Shown here in pieces: positions 36,401-46,245 of a DNA stretch of 64,000 nt. Made by a program: the position numbers and the translations under genes. The DNA lies in assembly GCF_026151205.1 (NCBI RefSeq), contig NC_087081.1:62001-126000 (forward strand). The letters run 5' to 3'. This DNA is from Bolinopsis microptera. Its lineage: Eukaryota; Ctenophora; Tentaculata; Lobata; Bolinopsidae. Every line of letters starts with the position of its first letter. Position 1 is the stretch's first letter. The notes beneath the pieces are model-generated. The model had not been told where the DNA came from. It ran no database searches and saw nothing but the letters and a program-made list of their open reading frames with translations.

Positions 36401-37664
36401 ATAAGAACGTGAGTTTGGAAATTCTTATCTTCTATTTATGTTATCTTATCTTGTTAGTTGTTCCACTAGCGTATAGAGGAGAGCGGCTGGGGTTATGGTA
36501 GTGCAAACTTTTTAGACTAAAACATGAGAATCTTTTTTCGGCTGGAAGATCGGTTTGAGTAATTGCCCGTACTAACATACATACATACATACACTGCATG
36601 TTTCTTGTGTATTTGAATGTTACTTAGGGTAAATGTGTGATTATTATTAGTGTGAATGTGTGTATTGTTAAATTTTCACACACATTTTCACTAAATGTGT
36701 GATTGATTTCAGGGCTTATACGTGGAAAAGCGTGAGGTGACTTGATATTGAGCTATGATTTAATGTGATGTGTTGGTCCAAAACTGACGTAACGTTTCTT
36801 GGCCAATTATAGCATGTTATCAGCTATCTGGTCTTGTTGACATTGTGTTAATTATGGCCCAACCTGTATTACCTAATCATTTGCTGCTGGCTGTTATTTT
36901 GCTGGTTTTCAATCGTTTACCTTACGAGACATATTTAAATGGTACGAAAGTGGTTTTTCGAAAAAATCACCAAAATTTAGGTCACCGTCAAAACAGACAC
37001 CATCGCGTCGGTCTCATATACCGTCTAGAGGATTAGAAGTTAAGTTGAGGCTGAGTTTCATAGAATCCGGAGGAATTGTTTACAAGATAAAACAGCTGAT
37101 CAGAGAAGATCTTTGTACTTGATTTTATCAAATATTGGGTTTCATTTTTGTAAAATAAGGAGCTGATGAAAAAATCCCCATATTCGCTACAAGAGAAACG
37201 CTCTTCAAACTACATTACCATGATTTAATTTGGGGTAAGAAATTTGGCGGTTTTCGGAAAAAATTCCCATATTTTCGTTCCCAAATTATTTAGGTCACCG
37301 GAATTATGTCGAACATGAATATGTCTCGTAAGGTATCAGAGCTGATCATAAGTAAATTAAAATTAAAATAATAAGCTTTTAATACGCAAGAAGGCCGTTT
37401 GACACTCACTGTACAGATTTGATTTTAGAACTTTAGAAGAACTGGCTTGCTTTGCCTCCGTATCTGTGATAAATTAAATAATTGGAATGAAAAAAAAGAC
37501 AACAATCAATTATTTTAATCGACATAGAATAATAAATCTAACTCTTACTCACTATTCAGGTGTCAGAGATAGTTTTAACAGATGAACCAGTTAACAACAC
37601 ATTACTAAACGACAGTGTAAAACTCTTCAACCAGATGGCGGGAACTAACCTGGAAGTAAAATGA
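27448..37664 (+). CDS. Gene B: ZC3H13-like RNA-methylation cofactor, 8 exons
   Basis: Exons are 27,448-27,583, 27,777-28,178, 28,447-28,621, 33,456-33,534, 34,491-34,664, 35,917-36,046, 36,263-36,408 and 37,560-37,664; 448 aa. All introns are GT..AG and phases join throughout. Residues 20-45 are basic and serine-rich. Residues 90-165 are RD/RE/RR repeats, including five near-identical RRDES units. Residues 262-320 hold an acidic motif, DYDPISDEELAMLEEDAG, followed by VDFSALDLL. The C-terminal 140 residues end in a helical segment with VNNTLLNDSVKLFNQM. The order (low-complexity RD region, YxPISDDEL-type acidic motif, VDW/VDF, terminal helix with a V-N-LL-S-LF pattern) resembles ZC3H13, which scaffolds the METTL3 m6A-writer complex in the nucleus. 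The protein is much shorter than vertebrate ZC3H13 and no CCCH finger is seen; insect homologues are also divergent. Upstream exons may be missing. Functional assignment is inference. Confidence 0.6.
28770..30170 (+). CDS. LINE ORF1: zinc-binding nucleic-acid protein, 466 aa
   Basis: Residues 70-135 hold a PHD-like cysteine/histidine pattern (CNTCND, then CFLCKSSFHAVC, then CNVC). Residues 155-185 form a probable coiled coil (DRRVDNLTQSMEDMKGLL). The C-terminal part has CCHC-type zinc knuckles (CNNCQGFGHYRSEC, then CGYCSKNHTSEDC) and a further CCINC..C motif. This layout is typical of ORF1 proteins of CR1-like LINEs, which bind the element RNA and chaperone it in the ribonucleoprotein. It terminates in TAA six bases after an A AAA AAC heptamer that lies in its own frame. 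Confidence 0.9.
   Translation: MIGEGGFDDEGNRSSISLQDDTPKNDRNVSEDMLSPQRFTPILNSSTSSESTQQRQGNTLQYQFAYIKDGTCNTCNDVQANDTALTCFLCKSSFHAVCRDADKDRINNAVICPRTFFKAYSNRNETKGVNSSRFGTFTFVCNVCKTRSEQNSAVSAESKVDLIDRRVDNLTQSMEDMKGLLMKVVNMKTSPDKTEISSPPSPAPVAPSYRSVLIMSSKTPENQAKDRQEEVDKIIKDNAIHADKRYVNKNGDIVVVCPTTADRENLVKKVSQQLPDMKTHQPPERLPTISVANLADNYSEEDLEDLLLQAHPNIKALKSQGETFSVLKVKPQIKNSSKHQATIRVSNNIRKIIEQQGDRLYISSFSCKVYDQFHVKRCNNCQGFGHYRSECESEKAICGYCSKNHTSEDCPEKKTNSPIPCCINCSKGKYRDERNTHTAFDRTCPAYVAEQQHLRKTINYYSSKNL
30119..33073 (+). CDS. LINE ORF2: endonuclease and reverse transcriptase
   Basis: The frame is open from 30,119 and overlaps the end of ORF1 in the -1 frame. No in-frame ATG occurs before 30,254, which is already inside the nuclease domain. 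The APE-type endonuclease (first ~230 residues) shows NVRSLNNK, TETWLT, CGDLNIHLDD and CDHFPVTF, with its catalytic Asn, Glu, Asp and His. The reverse transcriptase follows: NYRPISNLSFVGKLIE, QSGYKSKHSTET, LLLDLSAAFDTVDH, GVPQGSVLGPVLFNIYI and the catalytic box GYADDHQLY, then LQLNAGKTEI and KNLGFRLDSQL. The C-terminal portion has the usual R-A-C-R-L and LHWL motifs. The protein nicks target DNA and copies the RNA onto it. About 960 residues from the first supported nuclease codon is normal for the family. Confidence 0.95.
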   Translation, partial: TAASPQNYQLLQFKKLVSSGLKSSPVEILGCCWNVRSLNNKIQPIMESIIDQGISVFFVTETWLTSMKNDVTATIKSYGYNLIHYIRKDSAKCRGGGVGIIYNSSDLNLTPVFDKCGDTFEAVLGKFRDSSGDTVLCACVYRPGSLTDVFFEDLDEFIGNIFMKYKKFLICGDLNIHLDDHKSRNTAKLTEVLASYGLHQYVRDPTHNKGHILDVVISSHQIVNPKSVTVDSHTSEMFPNCDHFPVTFSLTKTVASNLNKKKVITFRNVKEIDKNCFADNLAEELVTVMDPEGLSQAEMPSFESRISLYNSKCLTVLNNHAPLLTKEIKERKSAPWFDGEYKALRSQRRKAETKWKISGSLTDKKHYESIREQCTELSDRKKHEFFKVEFIKHSYSSKSLFRFVDTFLDRDKSIVLPSSESLKDTVENFNVYFQEKIKAIRNNFDHVESDDQTPSYCGEKLAEFSPTTLEELEEIIKASEIKSSSIDPLPANIFKENLEVLLPVLVDIVNASLSSGSIDGAKLAHITPLIKGQGLDSDNLKNYRPISNLSFVGKLIERVVLRRLNEHLENNNLNIPQQSGYKSKHSTETLLVRVVNDLLIASTESKATVVLLLDLSAAFDTVDHCKLLNILRNELGITGTAWKWFSSFLTGRCQTIKVGNEESYEIVIKFGVPQGSVLGPVLFNIYIRSLYSAAHDLNFSIQGYADDHQLYKSFKPNEEPTVLINDVPKCFQEINDWMKKHYLQLNAGKTEILVFGTPLVLQQLSIGGVFVNSETCVRLSPVAKNLGFRLDSQLNFGEQIKQLKTSCFLKLRDLAKMKTFLTTKQMGTLTQAIVISSLDYCNALYYGCSQASITQLQNIQNRACRLVFGLKKRDSVEEKLKSLHWLKVKERIEFKLCLLIFKAVNGVAPAYLCDLVTFVSSSSRRTSSLHLPVGSTRSHPRAFQTVAPKIWNQLPIEIKTCSDVDLFKTLLKTHLFKKSYGMSD
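30158..30164 (+). promoter_or_regulatory. Candidate -1 ribosomal frameshift site
   Basis: The heptamer A AAA AAC is in the ORF1 reading frame (codons TCA AAA AAC TTG TAA). It fits the canonical X XXY YYZ slippery pattern, and a -1 slip enters exactly the ORF2 frame, which has no initiator ATG of its own. A small hairpin (TCTCC-GGT-GGAGA, 30,188-30,200) lies downstream, further away than is typical. The alternatives are termination-reinitiation or internal initiation at the GTG at 30,194. Confidence 0.5.
33556..34289. mobile_element. TTAA-flanked, near-perfect palindromic MITE
   Basis: The whole 734 bp is one inverted repeat: arms of about 360 bp meet near 33,923 with a loop of about 20 bp. 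The ends are GGGGGCCGGGG and CCCCGGCCCCC, and both flanks are TTAA (33,552-33,555 and 34,290-34,293), as made by piggyBac or Kolobok-type transposases. G/C runs (33,563-33,575; 34,274-34,282) lie just inside. It is in intron 4 of gene B. A broken relative is at 13,418-13,720. It has no ORF and is therefore non-autonomous. Confidence 0.9.
34669..35697. mobile_element. Foldback element abutting the exon-5 splice donor of gene B
   Basis: 34,677-34,860 (CGTGATATCATGGATCGC onward) is the imperfect reverse complement of 35,500-35,685. An inner pair (GTGACGTCA..GAACAAGG / CCTTGTTCTCCG..GACGTCAC) continues the fold toward a centre near 35,190. The outermost pairing GCTGAG/CTCAGC would put the left end at 34,669, only four bases after the GT of the donor at 34,665. 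No clear target duplication is seen. No ORF. Confidence 0.8.
36920..37333. mobile_element. TA-flanked 414-bp MITE in gene B intron 7
   Basis: Terminal inverted repeats CCTTACGAGACATATT and AATATGTCTCGTAAGG (16 bp, exact) are flanked by TA on both sides, the Tc1/mariner signature. Its ends differ from those of the element at 4,524, so it belongs to another family. There is no coding capacity. A short (ACAT)n microsatellite lies further upstream at 36,574-36,593. Confidence 0.82.
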
Positions 37665-38604
37665 GGCAATCCACGTGATGCCCATATAAGGAGCATTTGA
37701 TTTTAACTATTTGATTTGTTGAGTTCCAGAACGTTGACTAATTAATTGATTTTCAATTATCTTATCAGTTACATGATTACATTTTGTGATAAGCCCGGCA
37801 CGAGATATACCGATAATATCGGACATAATGGATGATAATGGTTAGTAACCATTGGTTACGTTACGCTGGAGTAACCTTACGGAAGTGAATTGCAGGATAT
37901 AAATATCGAATCAGTGTGATGATGTAATCATGTAAAGCTAGATGGGTTAGACCTTGTGTACGTGTATTATCTGAACTAAGTTTGTCTCCTTGAGAGCCCC
38001 TTATAGTTAGCTGTTGTTTCGTTTAACCAATTTGTAACTTTTTGAGTTGTTCTTCCGTATTCTTAACTGATTAGACAGAACACACTCCACTTGATTGCAT
38101 GAGTCGTACTGTTTAGACTTAGTTACCCTGACCTATATTTACGACATGGTGTAAATTCACGAAATATAGAACTATAGAAAAATGGGATTTTTCCAACTTG
38201 ATTAATAAATTAATAATCAAATTGGTAAGATCACGCGAGGGTTTGGTCAGATTAAATTAAAGATTAAATTTCACGGGTACTGCAACTAATAAGTGAATAA
38301 GTAAAAGTCACGCATTGACCCGTAAGTGATAGTTGCCATTTGTCCTTTGTCTTGCATTGACACTGTGTGCAATGTGCATGCTTCTCAGTTTGAAAGTAAA
38401 ATGTTTATTCACACGTAATAATCACTAAGTTATTTAACTAAGAACCACTAATGAAAGAGATCCTACCACCTTGGTTAAACGTACACGTGAGGCACGTCCA
38501 TCCGCCTGGTAGTGGCTGACTGTTTTTACAAGATTACATATTATTGTATTTGTGTAAATTGAGCTTCTGCTTTAATTTATTTACTAGGTGTTGTTTCATT
38601 TATT
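37665..38604. other. Intergenic region downstream of gene B
   Basis: AT-rich sequence containing the presumed 3' UTR of gene B and then the 8-bp target site CATTTATT (38,597-38,604). No gene, RNA or repeat can be supported in it. Confidence 0.5.
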
Positions 38605-41600
38605 GGTTCTTTTGCGATAGTCAAAACGCGACAACTAGCGCTGGATGGCGACAACTAGCGCTATCCAGCGCTAGTTGTCGCCATCCAGCGCTAGTTGTCG
38701 CTATCCAGCGCTGGATAACGCTGGCCAGCGCAAAATATATATGTTCGATAATTGTCGCTATCCAGCGCTAGTTGTCGCCATCCAGCGCTAGTTGTCGCCA
38801 TCCAGCGCTAGTTGTCGCTATCCAGCGCTAGTTGTCGCTGGCTATGCGACACTGTCGCACGTGATAGTTTGCGATGGCCAGCGCAACTGGCCATCGCAGA
38901 AAACAGTTCGATAACTAGCGCTGGATAGCGACAACTAGCGCTGGATAGCGACAACTAGCGCTGGCCAGCGCTGGCCATCGATATCCAGCGCGAAATTTTT
39001 GCGCTATTACTCGTCAGCTAGCGCTGGCCAGCGCTAAGCCAGATGTATTTTCGGACGCTAATTCCGAATCAACCCCCATAGGCCCATGACATAGGGTTAA
39101 AATGCTCTCCTGACGAGATATTGGCGAAAAACTGTACATGTTGATGTATCGATCACGTGATATGACCGTATAAGGAAGTTAGTCTAATTTCTCGTTATTG
39201 TTAGGGTTTCAGCATATGTTTTTGTTAAGGATTGGGTTAGGGTTAGGGTTGGGATCAGATTAGAGGGTTAAGGTTTCGAAAAGTCGTTCAGAACCAGCTA
39301 GAGTCAGAGAATGGGTTAAAGGACCAGTTAACTGAAAAATTTGTAGTATCCAATTTGGCTAAGATTTAAACCAGCTGTGACAAACTGGTAAAGAATCGTA
39401 TCGCCGAAAGAACCAACTCTCTAGCGTACGTGTAACGCGTGTTATTGCAATAATAAGCTGTGGCCGCGTGACGTCATAAAGTCCCTCAGTGCGCGCTTGC
39501 ATAGCGTAATACAATGCACAAATGTTTATCATCGTCAATAAAACACGTGTAACTCACTCAAATTTTAGAGTTATGACTATTTCCCTAGTTCTACAAAATC
39601 CTTATAGTTGTGGCTATCACCCTAACTATATGAATAGCTGATTGGATGTACAGTGCTCACGTCAGGATTTTAAACAGTGACATAAGTTCTTGAACAGTGG
39701 CGGGTGAATGTACAGTTAGAAAGTTTCTGCTATTACAAGTTATGTCATATGTGATAATTTTGGATTGTTTTCATTGCTTCATTACAAACGAAGGGAGACT
39801 GTACCGATTATTTTTCCCCAGTACATGAAACTAATACACAAAATAATGTGCTATGTATTAAATATGATAGCTGATCAGAGTGTAACTCTGTAATATAATA
39901 TTACAGTTGTTCGGAAGAATGCGAGCAGTCGAATGGTTCGCTGTCCTAAAAGACATAGTTCCGAGAGCAATTATATTTTTAGCATAGCGAAATTTCTTAC
40001 TTTAATCCACACGTGCCAGACAGTACAGGAGACAAGAAGTCTGGCTATTTTACGGCCGTTCCCATGGGACCATTAGTAGAAGTAGCTCCTATCAGAACGG
40101 TGCCGTGGGAACCGAAAAATACCCGGTCTACTAAATACTGATTGGAGTGTACAGTGTGCGGAGTGTTTTGAATTTGACTTACCTAGTTATCGTCCTACTT
40201 GTATGATCATAAAATTAAATACCAAGTACTGCAAACGTGTTCAGTCAATCGACCCACTGAACAACTATAGAATTTCCAAGACCCTATTATTCTTTGGCCA
40301 TATATATACGGCACGATCGATTCTTAGATGGCTAAACGACAAACGTTAATCTATACAATTCTTAAACTATGAGATAGCACTTTAATCTAAAGATACACTT
40401 TTTATATTACTCCTGATTTTTACATTTCAATTTTCACGTAAAACATTGTAGCCATAGGTTGATCATGGACACTGACAGCTTAATTTTAGATAATAATGAT
40501 TTATGAGTTTCTCTAAAGTTAACTCTAAACTTGTGTAGTCCAGTCATTTATGGACATTTATGGAATTGAACCTGCAAATTTTCGTATACTCACGAAATTT
40601 TGCAAAGACCTTCCCAAAAGTATGAATAAACGATTTTCGGTTGGAGACATATTGACCACGCCGATATTGACCCAATAACGTAACCGACCCTTTGCTTCTG
40701 AAGGTCGTGGAGACTTCAAAATAGGCTTAAACGAAGCCGCATATGCAAGTTTATATAAGAGTTATTGAGCAACACATGGCCTAAAATCCTTACTTTTCGA
40801 GAAATTCGCCAAAAACCATTTTGGGCGTGGTGCTGAGCCCATTTTCGATAGGATCGTGATAGAGTCTTTAGACAGGGTGCAAAAGAACCGCAATTAGCAT
40901 ATTAATATATAACTTACGAAGAAACAGATGCCTTAAAGTGCTTAATTTTTCAGTTATTGGCGAAAAACTGATTTCCGGTTCCAGAAATCATGCAAAAATA
41001 TGGGTATCTCGTAAATTGGGCTATGAAGGCCCTACAGATTTTTGAATGAGTGCAAATTGTGCAGAATGGACATGTTTATATACAACTTATGAAGCAACAT
41101 GTACCCTAAAACACTTACTTTTCGAGTTATTTGGGGGAGAAACATTGTATTATGTCCATTTTTACCTGTAAAATACAGTCTCACGAGCTGCTCTGTGCGC
41201 GCAAGGGACTTTATGACGTCATCGCCAAAATAATACAAACGCTAATTACACGCGTTAGAGAGCAGTTAGAGATTTAGGAATTTCGACTCGTTGCTCAGTT
41301 TGCTATTTGTCACAATCTGTCAAAATATGAGGATAACTTTTTTTTCAGTTAACTGGTCCTTTAAAAAAGTTACGTGACAGTCGAGTGTAAAGTGATTAAT
41401 CATCATCCGACTAATATCGCAAGTATATGATTTTGATACATTGCGCTGGCTACCGCTGGCTAACGCTGGCTAGCGCTGGCTAGCGCTGGCTAGCGCTGGA
41501 TAGCGACAGCTAGCGCTGGCTAGCGACAACTAGCGCTGGCTAGCGCTGGCCAGCGCTGGCCAGCGCTAGCTGACGAGTAATAGCGCAAAAATTTTGCGCT

Positions 41601-41790
41601 GGATATCGATGGCCAGCGCTGGCCAGCGCTAGTTGTCGCTATCCAGCGCTAGTTGTCGCTATCCAGCGCTAGTTATCGAACTGTTTTCTGCGATGGCCAG
41701 TTGCGCTGTTGTCGCCATCCAGCTAGTTGTCGCCAGCTAGTTGTCGCCATCCAGCGCTAGTTGTCGCGTTTTGACTATCGCAAAAGAACC
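38605..41790. mobile_element. Foldback element A, complete, 8-bp target duplication
   Basis: The ends GGTTCTTTTGCGATAGTC and its exact reverse complement are flanked by a direct duplication, CATTTATT (38,597-38,604 and 41,791-41,798). The long arms (about 38,605-39,030 and 41,440-41,790) consist of short tandem subrepeats (CCAGCGCTAGTTGTCGC, AGCGCTGGCT), as in Drosophila FB-type foldback elements. The unique interior has a short TTAGGGTTAGGG stretch and is interrupted by the TTAA element at 39,320-41,360. There is no transposase ORF. Eight-base duplications fit hAT-like or related enzymes. Confidence 0.93.
39320..41360. mobile_element. TTAA-flanked 2-kb element nested in foldback A
   Basis: The ends AGGACCAGTTAACTG and CAGTTAACTGGTCCT are exact inverted repeats flanked by TTAA (39,316-39,319 and 41,361-41,364). 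The related copies at 52,910 and about 11,990 lack it and preserve the joined sequence, so this is a genuine later insertion. Three imperfect internal copies of a block with AAACACTTACTTTTCGAG lie around 40,760, 40,910 and 41,090. Its TTAA target suggests a piggyBac or Kolobok-type transposase acting in trans. Confidence 0.88.
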
Positions 41791-42035
41791 CATTTATTTG
41801 TATCCATATCGTATCATAAAAAGTAAAATCCACCGTTTGCAAGTCACGGTTTACAAACTGCGAAACTGTACTAGGCTTGATTATTTTGATGTGCTGCATA
41901 TTTAATCTATTAATAGAGTTTCAGAGTGATATAATGGCGAAATTTCTATTTATTTGGAATTAATACAAACTGGATTTGTCTTTGAAGTTTGAATCACCGA
42001 GTACTCTTAACATTACATTTTATAAGATCGGTGCA

Positions 42036-42050
42036 ATGGAATGGCGGTAG
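42036..42050 (+). promoter_or_regulatory. Upstream ATG overlapping the gene C start
   Basis: ATG GAA TGG CGG TAG starts five bases before the gene C ATG, in another frame, and overlaps it. Both ATGs have G at -3 and +4. Depending on the transcript start or a possible 5' splice acceptor, this mini-ORF could reduce initiation at the main start or allow reinitiation. Confidence 0.4.
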
Positions 42051-45000
42051 TAAACGAGGGAATATTTACGGAGAAAGAAATTGAAGCTCCAGAAAGATCA
42101 ATTCATAATACACTAAACAACAATGGAATAGACAACAACATGATCGGGTCAGATGATGCCACAGTTGTGTTAGCTAAAACTCCAGGAAGAAGTGAAGTTC
42201 CTTGTGAAGTTCCTTGTGAAGTTCCTTGTGAAGTTCCTTGTGAAGTTTCCAACGAGATTATTAATGCAAAAGCTGCTCCCGAGGACGGGAAAGGAGAATC
42301 TGCTGTTCTGAACGGTGAATCAGATACGAGTGAGTTTATTACAGAAACAGATATAAAGGCACTCGTGGTAAAAGCTGAACCGAGTGTAGAAGTAGCCGAA
42401 TCAAGTTCATCAGTTGCTGAATCACCTGAAGCAGTTACTGAATCACCTGAAGCAGTAGCTGAATCATCTGAGGCAGTTACTGAATCACCTGAAGCAGTAG
42501 CTGAATCACCTGAAGCAGTAGCTGAATCACCTGAGGCAGTAGCTGAATCACCTAAAGCAGTAGCTGAATCACCTGAGGCAGTAGCTGAATCACCTGAAGC
42601 AGTTACTGAATCACCTGAAGCAGTTACTGAATCACCTGAAGCAGTTACTGAATCACCTGAGGCAGTAGCTGAATCACCTGAAGCAGTAGCTGAATCACCT
42701 GAAGCAGTTACTGAATCACCTGAAGCAGTTGCTGAATCACGTGAAGCAGTAGCTGAATCACCTGAGGCAGTAGCTGAATCACCTGAAGCAGTTACTGAAT
42801 CACCTGAAGCAGTAGCTGAATCACCTGAAGCAGTTATCGAATCACCTGAAGCAGTATCTGAATCACCTGAGGCAGTAGCTGAATCACCTGAAGCAGTTAC
42901 TGAATCACGTGAAGCAGTAGCTGAATCGCGTGAAGCAGTAGCTGAATCACCTGAAGCAGTAGCTGAATCACCTGAAGCAGTAGCTGAATCACCTGAGGCA
43001 GTTACTGAATCACCTGGAGCAGTAGCTGAATCACCTGTAGCAGTTACTGAATCACCTGAGGCAGTTACTGAATCACCTGGAGCAGTAGCTGAATCACCTG
43101 TAGCAGTTACTGAATCACTTGAGGCAGTAGCTGAATTATCTGAAGCAGTTACTGAATCACCTGAAGCAGTAGCTGAATCACTTGAGGCAGTAGCTGAAAC
43201 ACCTGAAGCAGTTACTGAATCACCTGAAGCAGTTACTGAATCACCTGAAGCAGTAGCTGAATCACCTGAGGCAGTAGCTGAATCACCTGAGGCAGTAGCT
43301 GAATCATCTGAAGCAGTAGCTGAATTATCTGAAGATAGCATTTGCCTTCCAGATAACACTAATCTAGCACCCGAGATCGTTTCAGATCAGCAAAAACCCG
43401 CTATCAGCCAAGTCCAGAATCTAAACGAGAATTTACTCATCAAAAATGATCTTCTCGGCTCGTTGAATCTGATAGATGCTGCTCCCGCTCCCCTCCTGCC
43501 TGGTACAGACTGGGACCAGGGGAGCAGTGTGGATCTCGGAGAGAGTGATGGAGAAAGTGAAAGTGAAAGTGAACTTAATGACGAAGTGAAATGTTGTCCT
43601 CATGCCCACCAGTTTGTTAACGATCTGTGAGTTTTTAATTTAAATTGGTGCCAATAGTTAGGGTAGTTACTTTTTATATATCGTCGAAGCTTTGTTAATC
43701 GATAAAAATAAGTTTTTACCATACATTTAAAAGTAATTTAATGAGAGATTGTGGATTTAAATGCGATAAAAATGTATACTTCACTATATCATTATATTAT
43801 TATTGTACATGATGTACTTTTTGACTAAAATGTGTACAGAATAACATTTAGCAGCTCTGAAGAAGCTAGCTCAGCAGGAGAAGCACAGGACATCAAAGAG
43901 CTGAGGAAAGAACGGAGACAGAAAAAAAGTAGGAAACGAAAACAAAGACTCAAAAAGTATGCAATTTTGCTTAAGTTGGCCTATTTTAAATTAACGATTT
44001 AAATAATTTTGAGTTGAGTATCATTATGTGTTCCAAATGTTCAATATTTATGTTATAATTTCACTGGGTAGTTATGTAATCACGTGATCATTATTCACCA
44101 GATTTAATCTCTACCATTTCAGATGTTGTTCAGGTTGTGATGGTCAGGAGAGTGTTGAACCTCTGACATCTGAGTTACCCTCACCTATTGGTCTTAGTAC
44201 CGGTAAGTTACCCTCACCTATTGGTCTCAGTACTGGTAACTATTTAGATTTTAGATATCAGTAGATAAACTTGGTTACCACGGGTGACCGAGTTGAGCCA
44301 TAAGTTTTGTAACAGCAGTTAAAGTTGCAGCGGCAACCAATCAAAGCAATATATCACATCACGTGTCAAAACAATCAAGGCTCTACTCTGCTGTAGTAAC
44401 CAGATTAAATTTCGTTATTAACCAAACAATTATGTTCAGTTCGCATTGGTTCAGTTTATATTTAATAGACCTTTTTCCACCACCATATGTTTCAAATTTG
44501 TACGGAAAATCTTGATAAACCCTCAGGAATGCTGCAATGTAACGTCATCAAATCATTTGAAGAGGTTGTTTCCACGCGTTATAACTCCGAGGAGGAGATA
44601 GATGCAGCGATTAACTCGTACAGTACTGTTGGGGGACGGTTAGCCAATCAGAACGAGCAGACTTTCAGTGACGTGGATATAGCGGGATATAAGTCACGTG
44701 AGTTACACGTGATCTCTCTTTTTTATTGACTAACTGAGTGAAGTAACGTTATTTTGGCACTGTTGTTTTGGTTACATTAGTAGGTTTGCTGGCTAAGACA
44801 AGTCAAAGAATAGCTTAAAAAGCTGGCATGTGTAAGCTTGTTGCGGTGATGAAATAATAACAAATGTCATGCAACTAAATATTTGTTAAGAAGTTTGTGT
44901 AGCTGTCAGTTGTTTATTGTTAGGCAAGCATATCATCAAATGTAAGTAAGCTATCGTACAAGATATAATGTTCATGTACATCTAATGTATATATGCAGTA

Positions 45001-46179
45001 TACTTACTTTGGTAGTTAACTTTTTTGGCAGTATTTATCAAGAAGTTGGTCCGTATTATTAAGTAATGTGCTTAATACTAAATATAAAACACCCTAGGAA
45101 GTGATTGCGGGAGTCCTGCATCAGATCCTGACCTCTTGGTTTGTGATTACTCAAACTCCGTGGGCAGAAAACTGGCTAATAGGTCAGTATTTTTCTTGAT
45201 TTCATTTGTGGCAATTAACTGGTTGCCTGATGAGTGGAAGTTGGTCTGATTGCTAAAATAAGAATGTGTGTACAACTACACAAAAACCATCAACTCTGTG
45301 TGGAGTATTTTTGTATTACCAGCGATTATCCCATAGTGTTGCAACTTTATTCTTTGAGAGAAGCCCCACTCAATTAATTCATCTTGATATGACTGTCCCA
45401 AGTCACAACGCGCTATGTCAATATTCGCAGCCCGCAATACTTTAAAATCGACTAAAACATGAAAGTTCAGCAGTGCTATTACGCGCAAAATGGCGCGCGT
45501 CAACCAATCAAAACAAACTTATTTAAACGCGTTCATTCTGCAGGAATTTGAATAATCAAAATGACAACCTGGACGAATGTATTGGTGGTTTCCTTCTGGA
45601 TACTCTGAATCAGAATTTGGATCCTACAAGTAGACTCTTTGCGATGGAGGTTGAAGAGTTGAATACCATGGTCAAAGGATTACACCTCAAATTACAAAGT
45701 CAGTCACAACTCAATTGTGATAGCCTTGAAGTTTAAATTTTGTCCTGGGAAATTGATTGTAATTAGCAGAATTAATCTCTCCATCAAGTTACTTTTTGTC
45801 ATTTATATAGCATTAATCTCAAACAAATGTAGTTGGGTTAACGAGGTGTATTTCAGATGTTAGCGAGGATTTAGTCAACGTGGTTACAGAAAATGACGAC
45901 CTAAAAGCTCAGAAATCTGTCATAACGAAACACGTGACTCAATTATCTCGGTATGTTTTGCTAACTGAATAATTATAAAAAAACAGTTTATGTTCCAATA
46001 CTTTGTAGTTTAGTTGAAAAGATATCAGATTCTGAAGCGGATCTTGAGGGTATTCCACTACTAATAAAGATGATTCTGCCGTATAATTTCGTTATTTCTG
46101 CAGGCTAGCCCAGGGTTTCAGAGCAAACGACAATTCAGCCTTCCGGAAGATCTTAGTCACCAGAGAAACTGACATCTAG
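42041..46179 (+). CDS. Gene C: octapeptide-repeat protein with SCHIP1-like C-terminus, 8 exons
   Basis: Exons are 42,041-43,626, 43,840-43,956, 44,123-44,202, 44,527-44,697, 45,098-45,182, 45,544-45,698, 45,857-45,950 and 46,104-46,179; 787 aa, all GT..AG, all phases consistent. Residues 48-67 repeat EVPC. Residues about 125-430 are some 38 copies of an octapeptide, AVAESPEA or AVTESPEA. A basic stretch (KELRKERRQKKSRKRKQR) follows in exon 2 and may be a nuclear signal. Exons 6-8 encode a coiled coil: LDPTSRLFAMEVEELNTMV, then GLHLKLQ, then NVSEDLVNVV and the heptads after it. Its spacing resembles the C-terminal SCHIP1 domain (LxPTD..M.I.QL..IV..LH....NEELV), found in schwannomin-interacting proteins linked to Merlin/Hippo and axon-initial-segment scaffolds. 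The resemblance is from memory and short. An alternative unspliced end after exon 6 gives a stop at 45,736. Confidence 0.72.
42400..43335 (+). repeat. 24-bp coding minisatellite in gene C
   Basis: About 38 units of GCAGTAGCTGAATCACCTGA-like sequence (24 bp), all in frame and encoding AV[A/T]ESPEA. Variation is mostly at third positions (GAA/GAG) and in one Ala/Thr position, with isolated changes to REA, SEA, KAV, GAV, VAV and LEA. This keeps the acidic, Pro-containing pattern and suggests selection on the protein as well as slippage. Confidence 0.95.
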
Positions 46180-46245
46180 GGACTTATTGATGTCAAAAAT
46201 CATAACTTTTTATTGTTTTATTTCGCTAGTATATTATTCGCAGTG

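Noticed and set aside
39228-39255. Telomere-like TTAGGGTTAGGG
   Set aside because: Only two to three units, shared with foldback B and the 11,915 copy at the same position. It is part of the foldback interior, not a telomere.
42103-43359. 418-aa antisense frame with TASGDSA repeats
   Set aside because: It mirrors the 24-bp minisatellite of gene C. The sense frame joins seven further exons in phase and the antisense one has no such support.
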